Shown here: positions 46,564 through 56,664 of the stretch, piece after piece
Layout of the letters: every line of letters begins with the position of its first letter
Position numbering within the stretch: the stretch's first letter is position 1
Assembly (NCBI RefSeq): GCF_000426725.1
Contig: NZ_AUFX01000010.1
Span: forward strand, 186,001-250,000
DNA length: 64,000 bases
Origin: Sporocytophaga myxococcoides DSM 11118
GTDB taxonomy: Bacteria; Bacteroidota; Bacteroidia; Cytophagales; Cytophagaceae
Direction of reading: 5' to 3'
The notes under the pieces: generated by a model
Told to the model about the DNA's origin: nothing
What the model saw: the letters and a program-made list of their open reading frames with translations, nothing else
Databases searched by the model: none
Program-made: the position numbers and the translations under genes

Positions 46564-48735
46564 TCACTTTTCATTTTTAATAAATGGATGAAAGATATCT
46601 TTTATTATTGCCTTTTCAACTCCTCCACTTACAGCATTCCAAACAAAAGATATAAATCCGTCTGTTTTGTGTCTTTTGTATGATAAGGGTTCAATTTTTC
46701 TACCATTATTTTTTATAGCCAAGTTTGCAATACGTGATTTAAGCCTTCTTTTCTTTCCTGAATCTCTAATGAGATTAATTCTCAGATCTTGAAACTCTAA
46801 AGCAAATGTCCCTTTAGCGCTGCCACTGAGAACCTCCATGTTTAGCGATGGCAATGCAAAGGTTCCTGATCTGAGCTCCAATCCTGAAAATTGCATTATG
46901 CCGTTAAATTTAGTACCATCAATAGGAGACAGTGTTCCTTTAAGTGTGTAATCAAAAGACTTTCTATACAACGGATACCTGATTACAACATCCAACTTTC
47001 CCTGATCCATGATTTTAGACTGAATCATAAATACAGAGCTGGAAGTATCTCCATTTTCACCAGTCAGATTGGAAAGGTTTTTTATTTTTAAATGAGTGTC
47101 ATTGAAAGTAAGCTTTCCCCGCCTGTTTTGTATGTCATCAAATTGTTCATAAATAATATCACAATTTATCAAATCAAACTCTTTTATATTAAGGTAAAAG
47201 CCTAGCTCCTTGAGTAGTTCATTAGGCATTCTTCCCTTCCCTTCATAGGAATTTTTAAAATTTTCATTGTCGTAAATTTTAAGCAGCATACCTGAAACGC
47301 TAAGTAGTTGCATTTCCAGCCCTGTCCCTGATATCAGTCTGTGAAAATTCACTGACTCCCCCTCTATCTTTTCTATTGTATTGTTAAACATGATAAATGT
47401 TTCTTCTGTTTCATGCATCTGAGCAAGAGAAAAGCCACTAAGATAAATCTTTCCTTCTCCGGTAAAAGCTTCCAGATTTCTCACCTTCAGCTCAATGTTT
47501 TGCGGGAGCACTTTTGACATATAATTTTTAATACCCAAACTTATTTCTCCCCAATAATTACTTGCTTTAATTGAACCGGAACTTACAGCTATGTCTTTTG
47601 CCAGCAATAGTATATCTTCTGCGGCTTGTTCTACAAGACCTTTAGGACTAAACACCTTTAAGCTTACCTTTCCTTCTTTCAAGGCAAATGTTTTTATAAT
47701 TAAACTATTACTTATATATGGTAAAAACTTTGCCAGCATGTCTCCAACACTGACTGAACTATCATTTGCAGTAATTGTGGTTACAAAATCAACATCAGGA
47801 GTCTGAAAAAACAATTGTCCGATTGCGATTTTATTTTCTTTGAAAAAGAGAGAAAAATCTACTTCGTAAGCCCTTATGAATTTTATCTTTGCATTATATT
47901 TTTCTTTATCCGATCTTTTTAATGGAGTAACTTTAACATCATGCATTCCCAATAAGGAATCTTCATAACTGCCAAGAAATTGCTTCACCGATATTTCAAA
48001 CAAGCTATCACTGCTTACAAGTTTGTAGTTACCTATATTGAATTTTACCTGAGTTGTAAACAGAACATTTCTGGAGGCACCGGTATCTATGCGGATATTG
48101 CGCATCTCAAGAAAAATACTGTCTGCATTTTGTTTGGTAGTTCCGCTTTTTCCTTTTAAATCAACAGCCAGAACTCCTCTGTTAATTTTAAGCTCATTAA
48201 TATTAAGAGACCCGGCAAAGCTCGCTACAAGGCCCGGAACCACATCCAGAAAGCTTTGATGAGCTATCTCAATGGTATCTACCGGAATATTTCCTTTAAA
48301 TGAGAACCTGGGATCCTGTATTTCTATTCCGTCAACTTTCAGAGCCCTATCAAAGATATACGTAACCCACTTTACATTTTTAACAGTAATATTTTCAGCT
48401 CTGACTTCAACATCTGAATAGTTTCCCCGTGGATTTTCAAGTCTGATTTTCCTCAGAACCGCTGTATCCTGAAATATATGTACATTCCCTATATTTGCAT
48501 TCCCTTCCAACAGCATAACATTAAACTTGTCAAACTCAAGCAAATAAAGCCCTCCAGAGGATTGATATACTGATTCTATAATTTTTTTCTTTACAATAGG
48601 AGTGATAAAAATATTGACAATTACATATAACAATAATGAGAAAATGACCAGTCCCGAAACTATTATTATTAAAGCTTTAAAAAGCTTTTTAATAAATGAC
48701 ACTACTTTTTTCTCTTTATTTGGCTGATCACTCAT
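46564..48735 (-). CDS. AsmA-like/DUF748-type membrane-tethered protein
   Basis: One N-terminal membrane helix (about 18-45) precedes 670 residues of beta-rich repeats facing the periplasm. Features such as VEVRAENITVKNVKWVTYIF, KVDGIEIQDPRFSF and LSGFSLAQMHETEETFIMFN, plus a DUF748-like C-terminal region (about 600-700), fit the AsmA/TamB-like group, which forms long beta-grooves for lipid movement. The function of this protein is not tested. Its size fits a bridge between membranes. Confidence 0.65.
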   Translation of the reverse strand: MSDQPNKEKKVVSFIKKLFKALIIIVSGLVIFSLLLYVIVNIFITPIVKKKIIESVYQSSGGLYLLEFDKFNVMLLEGNANIGNVHIFQDTAVLRKIRLENPRGNYSDVEVRAENITVKNVKWVTYIFDRALKVDGIEIQDPRFSFKGNIPVDTIEIAHQSFLDVVPGLVASFAGSLNINELKINRGVLAVDLKGKSGTTKQNADSIFLEMRNIRIDTGASRNVLFTTQVKFNIGNYKLVSSDSLFEISVKQFLGSYEDSLLGMHDVKVTPLKRSDKEKYNAKIKFIRAYEVDFSLFFKENKIAIGQLFFQTPDVDFVTTITANDSSVSVGDMLAKFLPYISNSLIIKTFALKEGKVSLKVFSPKGLVEQAAEDILLLAKDIAVSSGSIKASNYWGEISLGIKNYMSKVLPQNIELKVRNLEAFTGEGKIYLSGFSLAQMHETEETFIMFNNTIEKIEGESVNFHRLISGTGLEMQLLSVSGMLLKIYDNENFKNSYEGKGRMPNELLKELGFYLNIKEFDLINCDIIYEQFDDIQNRRGKLTFNDTHLKIKNLSNLTGENGDTSSSVFMIQSKIMDQGKLDVVIRYPLYRKSFDYTLKGTLSPIDGTKFNGIMQFSGLELRSGTFALPSLNMEVLSGSAKGTFALEFQDLRINLIRDSGKKRRLKSRIANLAIKNNGRKIEPLSYKRHKTDGFISFVWNAVSGGVEKAIIKDIFHPFIKNEK

Positions 48736-49049
48736 GGTAATGGGTATTCCAGGTCTAACCTTTACCCAAAGAAACTGTTTATTGCTTGTTGAGTTTTAAT
48801 AATTTCAATATGAAATCTCTACTCATCTCCCCCAAAAAAACATCTTATAAAAACTCTGTAAAGGAACTTACAGCAAGGAATGGAACCAGAATGAACGGCA
48901 CTCATGGTATCCGGAATAAAAGCTTCATTAATTGTTTTAAATACATGCAGTATTTTAGTAATACTGGATTTAAAACCAGAAATAAATTGGTAAGCAAAAG
49001 GGACAAGTTTTCTCTTTGGCAAAAATAAAATTCAATGATTAAGAGGAGG
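48736..49049. other. Gene-poor region upstream of AsmA-like gene
   Basis: Two overlapping opposite-strand frames of 67-80 codons exist here, but neither has a recognisable domain, signal peptide or spacing to a promoter. The region probably holds the promoter of the AsmA-like gene. Its GC content looks normal for the window. A small RNA cannot be excluded. Confidence 0.4.
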
Positions 49050-49087
49050 AAAAAAAATAAAGCCCATCCGGGGAGGGTGGGCTTCAA
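49050..49087 (-). terminator. Terminator of cold-shock gene
   Basis: On the minus strand AAGCCCA pairs with TGGGCTT (49078-49084 with 49060-49066), extended inward by G-C pairs, and a T-run follows (plus strand A-run 49050-49058). Confidence 0.85.
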
Positions 49088-49117
49088 AGTAAGAAAGGAT
49101 AAGCTTTGCTATTATGG

Positions 49118-49309
49118 CTAAACTAAGGAAACATTTACAGCGTTGGGCCCTTTCTTACCTTGCTTTACCTCAAATCGAACCTTATCATTTTCTCTGACCT
49201 GGTCGATCAGTCCACTTGCGTGAACAAAAATTTCTTCTCCGGATTTTTCATTTTTAATAAATCCATATCCTTTGGAATTATTGAAGAACTTTACAGTTCC
49301 TTGTAACAT
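49118..49309 (-). CDS. CspA-family cold-shock protein
   Basis: The OB-fold nucleic-acid chaperone shows both RNA-binding motifs: KGYGFI and IFVHASGL. QGTVKFFNNSKGYGFIKNE aligns the true start with MLQG at 49309, not the in-frame ATG at 49330. The domain ends in NAVNVSLV. It melts RNA structure, mainly during cold shock. A terminator is directly downstream; it sits 87 bp after ttcA on the same strand in reverse order (this gene is downstream of none). Confidence 0.93.
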   Translation of the reverse strand: MLQGTVKFFNNSKGYGFIKNEKSGEEIFVHASGLIDQVRENDKVRFEVKQGKKGPNAVNVSLV

Positions 49310-49396
49310 AGAAAGTTGTAGCATTGACATTAGATTTTAATAATGCTACATCAACCCAAACTAATCCAGAATGTTTAATAGAATTTAACTATTTTT

Positions 49397-50215
49397 TTAA
49401 TCACATTTTTCCGCAACGCCTTTGTCTTTCACTAGAGACATAAAACCTTCAAAATCATAAAGATCTTTATCCAACAAATGGGATGGTGATATATTCTTCA
49501 AGGCATTAAAAATAACCTCCGTTCTGTCAGAATATTCTTTTTCCCAATTTTCTAGCATTTTTTTAATTACCTGTCTCTGCATATTTTGCTGGGAACCACA
49601 AAGATTGCATGGAATAATCGGATAAGCCTTCGCAACAGAATATTTTTCAATTTCTTTTTCCTTACAGAACGCCAGAGGTCTTATCACTATATGCTCTTGG
49701 TTATCAGTTTTGTATTTGGCTGGCATTGCTTCCATTTTTCCACTGAAGAAAAGATTCAGGAAGAATGTCTCAATAATGTCTTCCCTGTGGTGTCCCAATG
49801 CAATTTTTGTTGCGCCAAGTTCTTTTGCTGCAGTGTATAAAGTACCTCTTCTTAATCTTGAACAAAGAGTGCAAAGCGTTTTTCCTTCCGGAGTTTTTTC
49901 TTTAACAATCGTGTAAGTATCACGCTCTATAATTTTAAAAGGTACACCGAGGCGGGTTAGGTATTCAGGAAGGATGTGCTCTGGGAAATCAGGCTGTTTC
50001 TGATCCAAGTTGACAGCTATAATTTCAAAAGAATATTTTCCATTTTGCTGAATATGCATAAGGATATCCAACATAGTATAACTATCTTTTCCACCGGAGA
50101 GGCATACCATAATCTTATCTCCGTCTTCAATCATCTTATAATCCTCTATCGCATTCCAAACAGCTTTTCTAAGCTTTCTTTCGAGTTTTTCGAATTCAAA
50201 ATCCTGATTTTCCAT
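49397..50215 (-). CDS. ttcA: tRNA 2-thiocytidine synthetase
   Basis: The 272-residue protein thiolates cytidine 32 of tRNA. The ATP-PP-loop SGGKDS is at 40-45. Candidate Fe-S ligands are Cys115 and Cys118 in [13 protein letters not shown] and Cys203/Cys206 in [27 protein letters not shown] is the family-specific block. It is an independent gene. Confidence 0.92.
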   Translation of the reverse strand: MENQDFEFEKLERKLRKAVWNAIEDYKMIEDGDKIMVCLSGGKDSYTMLDILMHIQQNGKYSFEIIAVNLDQKQPDFPEHILPEYLTRLGVPFKIIERDTYTIVKEKTPEGKTLCTLCSRLRRGTLYTAAKELGATKIALGHHREDIIETFFLNLFFSGKMEAMPAKYKTDNQEHIVIRPLAFCKEKEIEKYSVAKAYPIIPCNLCGSQQNMQRQVIKKMLENWEKEYSDRTEVIFNALKNISPSHLLDKDLYDFEGFMSLVKDKGVAEKCD

Positions 50216-50322
50216 ATTTCAAAGCAAAACTAAATGCAAAGTTTCTAAATTAGTCTTGCTTAACCAACTTTTTAATCAGATTAATCAGTAATATTAAGAC
50301 TACTCCCTCAAAATCAAGACTA

Positions 50323-51567
50323 TCAGCTCAACTTAAAATCAAAGGGAGGTGTATTAAAAATTAAATTAAAAATGGTACCATATCCTGATTCGCTATCCAC
50401 TTCAATCTTTCCATTATTTCTCTCCATTATACTTTTTACAAGATATAGTCCGCCCCCTAAACCATCTTCAACATCATGAGCTTTTCTGAATGCCTGAAAA
50501 ATCCGTTTATGATCTTTAGGACTTATGCCTATTCCATTATCGCAGAAGCTTAATAAAAGCCTTCCCTTTTGCATCTGCGTTTTAATGACAACCCTGACGT
50601 TGTTTCCAGGAGTTTTGAATTTAATAGAGTTTAAAAGTAAATTTAACAATACGGATTTCAATTGCTTTTTTGAAAAATGTATAGTTAGTACCTGAAACTC
50701 TCTTACCACGGTAAGCTTGCCATCGAATAGAACAGGATTAATATCTTCTAAGACTTCATCCAGAATATCTGAAAAGTTTATAGAATACTTTTGGTCTAAT
50801 AGATCGGTATTATAAATCTCAGAGATTTCGATCAACAGTTCAATTGTCTTTTTTATTCGCTCCAATGATGTATTAAGCATCTGCCTTAGCAACTCTGCTT
50901 CCCCGCTGTCATTATTGACCTCCAACATCATCTCTTTAACCAGTCCTTCTATATTAGAAACCGGAGCTTTCAATTCAATATATACCTTATTAATAAAATC
51001 ATCCAATTCGGAATAAGCCTTCTTCAGATTACTATCTCTTTCTTTCAACTCTATGAAAGACCTTTCAACACTTGCATTCATAAGGCTTTTATTATCAGAA
51101 TATAAAGGAGCAGCAGACTTCTGATCCAGAGCTTCTTTCGCAGCTTCAATTTCCTGCTGACGAAGTGAAAAAAAATCTTTTAAAATCAATCCTTCTTGCA
51201 CAGCATAGAAATGATTCATTTCTTTTATCACTTCTGATATTTTATTTATATCAGTTGTATAAAACATTAGATATTCAATAATAGAACTCCTTATATCATT
51301 TACTCTTAATGTAAATTTTTCAACCTGAGCCTCCTTGAATTCATAATATTTATTTATAGGAATATATTCACCCGTATAGACTGATTTGAGGTACTGTTCC
51401 ATTGCAGCCCGAAGACAATAGAAGTCATTTTCAGGAATGTTATTATAATAAAGCCTTAGGAAATGAGCCTTGTCAGAAACTATTTTTTTTGAATATTCTA
51501 CTGTTATATGATCCAGGTAATTTTTATAAAGATAGAATACAAAGTTTCTGAAATGAGTATAAACCAT
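50323..51567 (-). CDS. Histidine-kinase homologue lacking the phospho-acceptor His
   Basis: A 414-residue soluble protein with a helical N-terminal region (1-140) of unknown type and a coiled coil (140-190). In the H-box region, VYIELKAPVSNIEGLV aligns with ASHDLKAPISNMEGLV of the kinase at 43955, so His is replaced by Ile197 and the next Asp by Glu. The ATPase domain is intact by eye: LLNSIKFK (N box), CDNGIGISPKD (G1) and GGGLYLVKSI (G2). It cannot autophosphorylate in the usual way. It may act as a regulatory pseudokinase, perhaps pairing with a related kinase. The DNA reading was checked and the substitution is not a frame artefact. Confidence 0.85.
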   Translation of the reverse strand: MVYTHFRNFVFYLYKNYLDHITVEYSKKIVSDKAHFLRLYYNNIPENDFYCLRAAMEQYLKSVYTGEYIPINKYYEFKEAQVEKFTLRVNDIRSSIIEYLMFYTTDINKISEVIKEMNHFYAVQEGLILKDFFSLRQQEIEAAKEALDQKSAAPLYSDNKSLMNASVERSFIELKERDSNLKKAYSELDDFINKVYIELKAPVSNIEGLVKEMMLEVNNDSGEAELLRQMLNTSLERIKKTIELLIEISEIYNTDLLDQKYSINFSDILDEVLEDINPVLFDGKLTVVREFQVLTIHFSKKQLKSVLLNLLLNSIKFKTPGNNVRVVIKTQMQKGRLLLSFCDNGIGISPKDHKRIFQAFRKAHDVEDGLGGGLYLVKSIMERNNGKIEVDSESGYGTIFNLIFNTPPFDFKLS

Positions 51568-51655
51568 TGATCACTTATTTATTAATAAGAAAAAAGTACC
51601 CCCATTGTAAATCACCAATAACAAAACTTTTCACAAATTGTTTTTTAACATATCT

Positions 51656-51678
51656 CTTTTGATTTTATACATCAAAAG
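51656..51678. promoter_or_regulatory. Inverted repeat between HAD and pseudokinase genes
   Basis: CTTTTGAT and ATCAAAAG form perfect 8-bp arms around 7 bases, about 90 bp upstream of the pseudokinase. It may be an operator or a HAD-gene terminator; no T-run follows on the minus strand. Confidence 0.35.
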
Positions 51679-51731
51679 TTTGTTAAAAATATTCTATTCA
51701 CACCTGATTAGCCGAATCTATCAATGAAAAA

Positions 51732-52403
51732 TTATCCGAATAGAGTTTCTTCCGGAAGATAGAAGCCATACTTTTCGACTTCCTTTCTTGTTATTTTATA
51801 ATTGCTATGCAATATAGATTTGATGCCGAGCTTCCCTGCTATAGTTGTCATTAGTTCCCGTTCTTCGATATATAAAACTTCACTCGCATCGGAGCCTGAA
51901 ATATCAAGTGCTATTTTGTAAAATTCAGGATCTGGCTTACAGAGCTTCAGGTAAGAGGAAGAAATAAACGTGTCCACAAATTCCTGAAGCTTAAATTTTT
52001 TAATTCTAAATTCATTCAGTTCTCTGCCTTCATTATTAAGGGCTACTATTTTCAATCGAAAATGTCCTCTTAAAAATTTTATATATTTGATCATCTCATC
52101 ATTAGGCTTTGATTGCTCAAAGACGAAATTTTTATACTCACCACATCCGAAATTTCTATCCGTATAAAAAACAACATACTTAATATATTCATCAAGACTT
52201 ATTTTGCCGCAATAGTACAGAGAAGCAACCTCTGTATGTCTGAACATAACCTCTTCTGCTTCTATTCCAAAAAAGTTTATCGAATCTTTCACACATTTGC
52301 CATCCCAACTATTGGATAATAAAACTCCTCCAATATCAACAAAAACAGTTTTTATAACTGGCTGTGATTGTTGCATCAATTTTAGAAAATCTGAATCATT
52401 CAT
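51732..52403 (-). CDS. HAD-like hydrolase with altered motifs
   Basis: The 223-residue protein is built like a HAD-IA phosphatase with a helical cap. Motif I is VFVDIGGVLL, where the general acid Asp of DxDxT is replaced by Gly; motif II is VALNNE, motif III is LCKPDPEFY and motif IV is YIEERELM instead of a DD pair. The missing second Asp suggests reduced or altered phosphatase activity. It shares direction with the downstream pseudokinase, 164 bp away. Confidence 0.75.
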   Translation of the reverse strand: MNDSDFLKLMQQSQPVIKTVFVDIGGVLLSNSWDGKCVKDSINFFGIEAEEVMFRHTEVASLYYCGKISLDEYIKYVVFYTDRNFGCGEYKNFVFEQSKPNDEMIKYIKFLRGHFRLKIVALNNEGRELNEFRIKKFKLQEFVDTFISSSYLKLCKPDPEFYKIALDISGSDASEVLYIEERELMTTIAGKLGIKSILHSNYKITRKEVEKYGFYLPEETLFG

Positions 52404-52522
52404 TTGGCTTGCTTTAGGTCTGTAGAAAGATTTGATTTAAGTACTAACACCAATTTCAAAACCTGATTTATGCTGTAAATGTTACTCATCGAAATATGTA
52501 AATGTGAAATTCTTTTAACCAG

Positions 52523-54256
52523 TTATGCTTTTACAGTGAAATAAAAAACTGATCCCTTTCCAAGTTCTGATTCCATTCCTATTTTCCCTCCGTTTTCTTC
52601 TACTATCTTTTTCACAATGGATAAACCCAGCCCTGAACTACTAATGCCCGGATCATCGTGTGCTACAGTAAATTCTTCAAACAGTTTGCTTTGATATTCA
52701 GAACCAATCCCCCTTCCATTGTCAGAGACAGAAAAACGATAATATTCCCCCTCTCGAGTGCAATCTACAACAATGTGTCCTTCAGCTTTATCCATATATT
52801 TAATAGCATTACTGATAAGATTCAGAAATACCTGAATAAGCGAGACCTGGTGATATTGTACAGTATTAGGAAGATTTTTGGTTATCTGTACTTTAATGCT
52901 TTCCGGTGGATTGAGGTTTGCTACAATGTTATGAACAAGGTCGTAAACTTTGACAGGTTCCTTCATTTTATATTCTTCCCTTGCAGATTTAAGAACACCG
53001 TCAATAAGTTTTTTCATATCAATAGATTTTTCCTTGATCATATTTAGCATTTCATTTCCATCTGCATCTAATGTTTTTTTTTTATAATCTTCTTTCAAAA
53101 AATCAGCCAGAGGCATAATGGAACTTAAGGGTGCTTTCAGATCATGAGAGATAACATAGGCATATCTGTCCAGTTCGTGAATCTTACGTTCCAGCTTATC
53201 AGTCATTTCATTGAATGTTTTTCCCAGCATACCGATTTCGTCCCTGGATTTTATCTCCGCTCTTTTGGAAAGTTCTCCTTCATTAATCAATCGGGCAGTT
53301 ATAGTCAGTTTTTCTATTGGCTTTGCAATATATCGGCCTATGATGTAAGCTGGTATCGTAAGAAAAATCACAAGGAATAAATTCAATAGTATGAGAATAT
53401 CCGAAAGTTCTTTCACTGGTTTTAATGCCTCATTCTTGTTTATCTGCGTTACCAGTCCCCATCCTAGGTCTTTTATAAATCTTGTTGCAGCATAAACTTT
53501 TTGCCCATTATAGTTGACTACATCGTGAACTATACCAGCTTTTCCCATGAGTGCTTCATTTAGGGCAGTTCCTTCAATATTGTTACTGTACTTCATCGTA
53601 GTAGTTCTGTCATGTCGAAGTGGCACCAGATATACAGCTCCACTATCCTGCTTTTCTCCAAGTAATGTTTCTCCTGTCTTACCTAAACCAGTAGAATCAT
53701 CCATTATTTCCATCAAGTCATTACCATCCATGTTAGCCAGAACGACTCCCACCATTGTGCTATCTTTATTAAATAGTGGTGATGAAATATAGAAGGTCAG
53801 TTTATCTTCTTCATTATAAGAAAACTCACCTAAATAAATCTGATTTTTTTGAGCAAGCATAAAGGCTTCCTTTTGCAATTCTGCAATGGCGGGCAGTGAG
53901 TCATGCCTGGTTGAAGCAAGCAAGTGACCTGTAGTGTCTATAATACTGATTTCATGTACTGTTGGAAATTTATCATCCAACAAATCAATAGATCTTAAAA
54001 AATCCTTATCGAACTTGTTTCTCTCGAAAGCTGTCTTGAACATGTCCAGGCTACATATAAAACGAATCAGATATGTCCGCCTTTCGATGAACTGGTTAAT
54101 ATCAATATATTTGGCTTCAGCTACAGATTCTAGTTGATTTTCTATCTGTTTAACAAAAGCTTTTTTTACATTAAATATATAAACAAAATATAATAAGGTA
54201 ATCAGTATAACCGCGGCTAACAGGATAATGAGGGATAACTTGAACTTAATTTTCAT
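52523..54256 (-). CDS. dCache-HAMP sensor histidine kinase
   Basis: A membrane helix (about 8-28) is followed by a periplasmic dCache-like domain (about 35-275), a second helix (about 284-305) and HAMP (308-358). The H-box ISHDLKAPLSSIMPL carries His371. The ATPase domain shows NLISNAIKYMDKAEG, SDNGRGIG and SSGLGLSIVKKI, so it should be active. The periplasmic IYLGEFSYNEEDKLTFYISSP stretch is typical of small-molecule binding dCache domains. No regulator is adjacent. Confidence 0.9.
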   Translation of the reverse strand: MKIKFKLSLIILLAAVILITLLYFVYIFNVKKAFVKQIENQLESVAEAKYIDINQFIERRTYLIRFICSLDMFKTAFERNKFDKDFLRSIDLLDDKFPTVHEISIIDTTGHLLASTRHDSLPAIAELQKEAFMLAQKNQIYLGEFSYNEEDKLTFYISSPLFNKDSTMVGVVLANMDGNDLMEIMDDSTGLGKTGETLLGEKQDSGAVYLVPLRHDRTTTMKYSNNIEGTALNEALMGKAGIVHDVVNYNGQKVYAATRFIKDLGWGLVTQINKNEALKPVKELSDILILLNLFLVIFLTIPAYIIGRYIAKPIEKLTITARLINEGELSKRAEIKSRDEIGMLGKTFNEMTDKLERKIHELDRYAYVISHDLKAPLSSIMPLADFLKEDYKKKTLDADGNEMLNMIKEKSIDMKKLIDGVLKSAREEYKMKEPVKVYDLVHNIVANLNPPESIKVQITKNLPNTVQYHQVSLIQVFLNLISNAIKYMDKAEGHIVVDCTREGEYYRFSVSDNGRGIGSEYQSKLFEEFTVAHDDPGISSSGLGLSIVKKIVEENGGKIGMESELGKGSVFYFTVKA

Positions 54257-54319
54257 ACCATAAAAAAGAATCTCTCTTTGTTGAAAGGATATTGACTTTT
54301 TCCTTTGACCTACAATATG

Positions 54320-54964
54320 TCAATAAATAACTTCTATATCTTTTTTTTCGGTAAAAAGCTTCCAGTATTCCTCACCTATTTTGTCCGGATTGTATTTATC
54401 ATCATCTGCTCGGACAATGCCACTGATCGTAATTGTTCCAACATAAATCCTTTTTGCTAGCAAAGCATGATTGAGAGAAACAGCTAGGTTTCTTATTCCT
54501 GCTTTCCCGACTGCCAAAGAACCATATTGAGGGATTGGATGGATTGATAATCCACCACCAGTAAGGAGAATACTTCCTGCGCCAGGTTCCATGTCAGGAA
54601 TAACATATTTAACAGCAGTAATAACGTTTGCTACATTTATTTTAAAATCCTCTGTAAGGGATTCAGAGGTTTCATTAAGGATATTACCGGCTTTTAATCT
54701 TGCGGCATTGTATACGAGCACCTGAGTTGCACCAATGAGTTCTTTTATCTTCTTTAAAGCAGATTCAATTTCTTCTGGCAAAGAAGCATCTGCAACAGCA
54801 TAACCAGCATCAATTCCTTCATATTTCAACTCCTGAACCAGCTTCTTAAGCTTATCTTCGGTTCGAGAGATAAGTGCGACAGTATAGCCTTCTTTCCCAA
54901 ACTTTCTTGCTACACCCAGACTCACACCTTTTCCTGCACCGATAATTGTAACTACTTTTTTCAT
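54320..54964 (-). CDS. SDR-family oxidoreductase, catalytic Tyr missing
   Basis: A Rossmann-fold short-chain dehydrogenase of 214 residues. The nucleotide motif is GAGKGVSLG (9-17), and YNAARLKAG follows strand 4. The active site normally reads YxxxK; here it is LAVGK within GSLAVGKAGIRNL, so the Tyr is Leu and only Lys is kept. This points to a non-standard reaction or a binding role. It is a single gene between a kinase gene and selO. Confidence 0.83.
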   Translation of the reverse strand: MKKVVTIIGAGKGVSLGVARKFGKEGYTVALISRTEDKLKKLVQELKYEGIDAGYAVADASLPEEIESALKKIKELIGATQVLVYNAARLKAGNILNETSESLTEDFKINVANVITAVKYVIPDMEPGAGSILLTGGGLSIHPIPQYGSLAVGKAGIRNLAVSLNHALLAKRIYVGTITISGIVRADDDKYNPDKIGEEYWKLFTEKKDIEVIY

Positions 54965-55047
54965 TATGCTGAGGAAGATTTATTCCTTCAGATAATAAAA
55001 AATCAATGTTTTTGTTCAAGCAAATACCGACTAATTCATTCAGTTTA

Positions 55048-56604
55048 TTATGAACTACAGGATAGCATGGAGCAGCCAGCTTTTTGCGTTGCCCATTCAG
55101 GCCGTTTCATAAAGAACTCGTCAAAATTGCGTGAATAAGGATTTTTCATAGCCAGTTGGAGTCTCAGGAATAATTGATTTTCTCCCCTCTCCAATTCTTC
55201 TATGGCTTTATGAAGAAGATAGTTTCTTAAAATATAGCGGGGATTGGTTTCAGACATTTTCTTCAATGATTCCTCTTTGGATATTCTGTTTGAATTTATT
55301 CTCTCCCTCCAGGCTTTCATTGATTGTAAGAAAATTGCTCTTGCATCTAAAGATAAGTCTTTATAAAAAGCTTCTTTAAAATGTATAACAATATCTTCAT
55401 CTGTTATTTTATCTGAAGTCAACTCTGAAAGTAGCTGATAAAAAATAGTCATATCAGGCTCTACAGTTGAAAGCATTTGTTCAAACTGGTTGATAAAATT
55501 CAGATCAGAATCTCTCACTTCATCTAATCCCAGCTTGTTCCCCATCATGACATAATATTTCTGCCAGAACATATTTTGATACGACTCAACAGCTTCCACC
55601 AATGGAGCTGTGGTCTCAAAGAGAGGAACCAGTGCATTGGCAAGGCATCCTAAATTCCAGTAGGCAACGGATGATTGATTTCCGAAAGCATATCTCCGCC
55701 CGGGAAGATCTGTAGTATTGGGAGTAAATTCAGGATCATAGTTATCAAGAAAAGAATAAGGTCCATAGTCAATAGTGAGGCCAAGGACTGACATATTATC
55801 CGTATTCATTACCCCATGAACAAATCCAACTCTAAGCCATTCAACTATCAATTGAGCAGTCTTTTCAACCACTTCCTTAAACCATCTAATAACTCTGTCT
55901 TCTCCTGTAATATGCGGATAATAGCGGTCAATAGTCCAATTTACAAGCTTGGTTAAATTGGCAATGTCTTTTCTTGCAGCAAGCATTTCGAAATTTCCGA
56001 AACGCAGAAAGCTTGGAGACACTCTCATTACAATAGCTCCTGGCTCATATTGAGGATTTCCGTTATAAAACATATCCCGCATCACCATATCTCCGGTTGT
56101 AACAAGTCCTAGTGCTCTTGTAGTAGGTACCCTCAGATAATGCATTGCTTCACTCATCAGGAATTCTCTGACAGAAGATCTCAGAACCGCTCTGCCATCA
56201 GCTCTCCTGGAATAAGGTGTTTGGCCTGCTCCTTTTAATTGAAATTCCCAAATTTCTCCTTTTGGTGTCAGCCATTCACCTAAAGTGATCGCACGACCGT
56301 CTCCAAGTTGTCCAGCCCAGTTGCCGAATTGATGACCTGCATAACAGGCAGCATAAGGATACATGGTAGGAGTTACAAAATTTCCACCTAAAACCTTCAC
56401 ATCATCTTCCGAAGGTACTTCAACACCCAATTGATCGGCAAGGTCATCTGACCATCCGATCAATTGAGGATTTTTAACAGCTGTAGGAAGAGCTTTACTG
56501 TATAGCACTCCGGGAGTCTGCCTGGAAGTAAGATCTCCACTGTGATCTCCGTTAAAGGAGTCTACAAAATCTTTATTATACTTTTTTGAACTTAAACTAT
56601 CCAT
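55048..56604 (-). CDS. selO: SelO-like protein AMPylator
   Basis: The 518-residue pseudokinase-fold protein transfers AMP to target proteins in redox stress. Visible SelO blocks are AGHQFGNWAGQLGDGRAITL, GAGQTPYSRRADGRAVLRSS, HGVMNTDNMSVLG and DYGPYSFLDNYDPEF. It ends in GCSMLSCSS, a cysteine pair in the place of the selenocysteine tail of eukaryotic forms. It is cytoplasmic and monocistronic. Confidence 0.95.
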   Translation of the reverse strand: MDSLSSKKYNKDFVDSFNGDHSGDLTSRQTPGVLYSKALPTAVKNPQLIGWSDDLADQLGVEVPSEDDVKVLGGNFVTPTMYPYAACYAGHQFGNWAGQLGDGRAITLGEWLTPKGEIWEFQLKGAGQTPYSRRADGRAVLRSSVREFLMSEAMHYLRVPTTRALGLVTTGDMVMRDMFYNGNPQYEPGAIVMRVSPSFLRFGNFEMLAARKDIANLTKLVNWTIDRYYPHITGEDRVIRWFKEVVEKTAQLIVEWLRVGFVHGVMNTDNMSVLGLTIDYGPYSFLDNYDPEFTPNTTDLPGRRYAFGNQSSVAYWNLGCLANALVPLFETTAPLVEAVESYQNMFWQKYYVMMGNKLGLDEVRDSDLNFINQFEQMLSTVEPDMTIFYQLLSELTSDKITDEDIVIHFKEAFYKDLSLDARAIFLQSMKAWRERINSNRISKEESLKKMSETNPRYILRNYLLHKAIEELERGENQLFLRLQLAMKNPYSRNFDEFFMKRPEWATQKAGCSMLSCSS

Positions 56605-56664
56605 TGGTCTCCCTGCTTTACAATCTCTTTCCCTAAAAACAAAAATTACTCACTTTTCATTAAT

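Noticed and set aside
48786-49028. Two opposite small frames in the gap before the cold-shock gene
   Set aside because: No domain, no leader, and both overlap each other; composition does not look coding.
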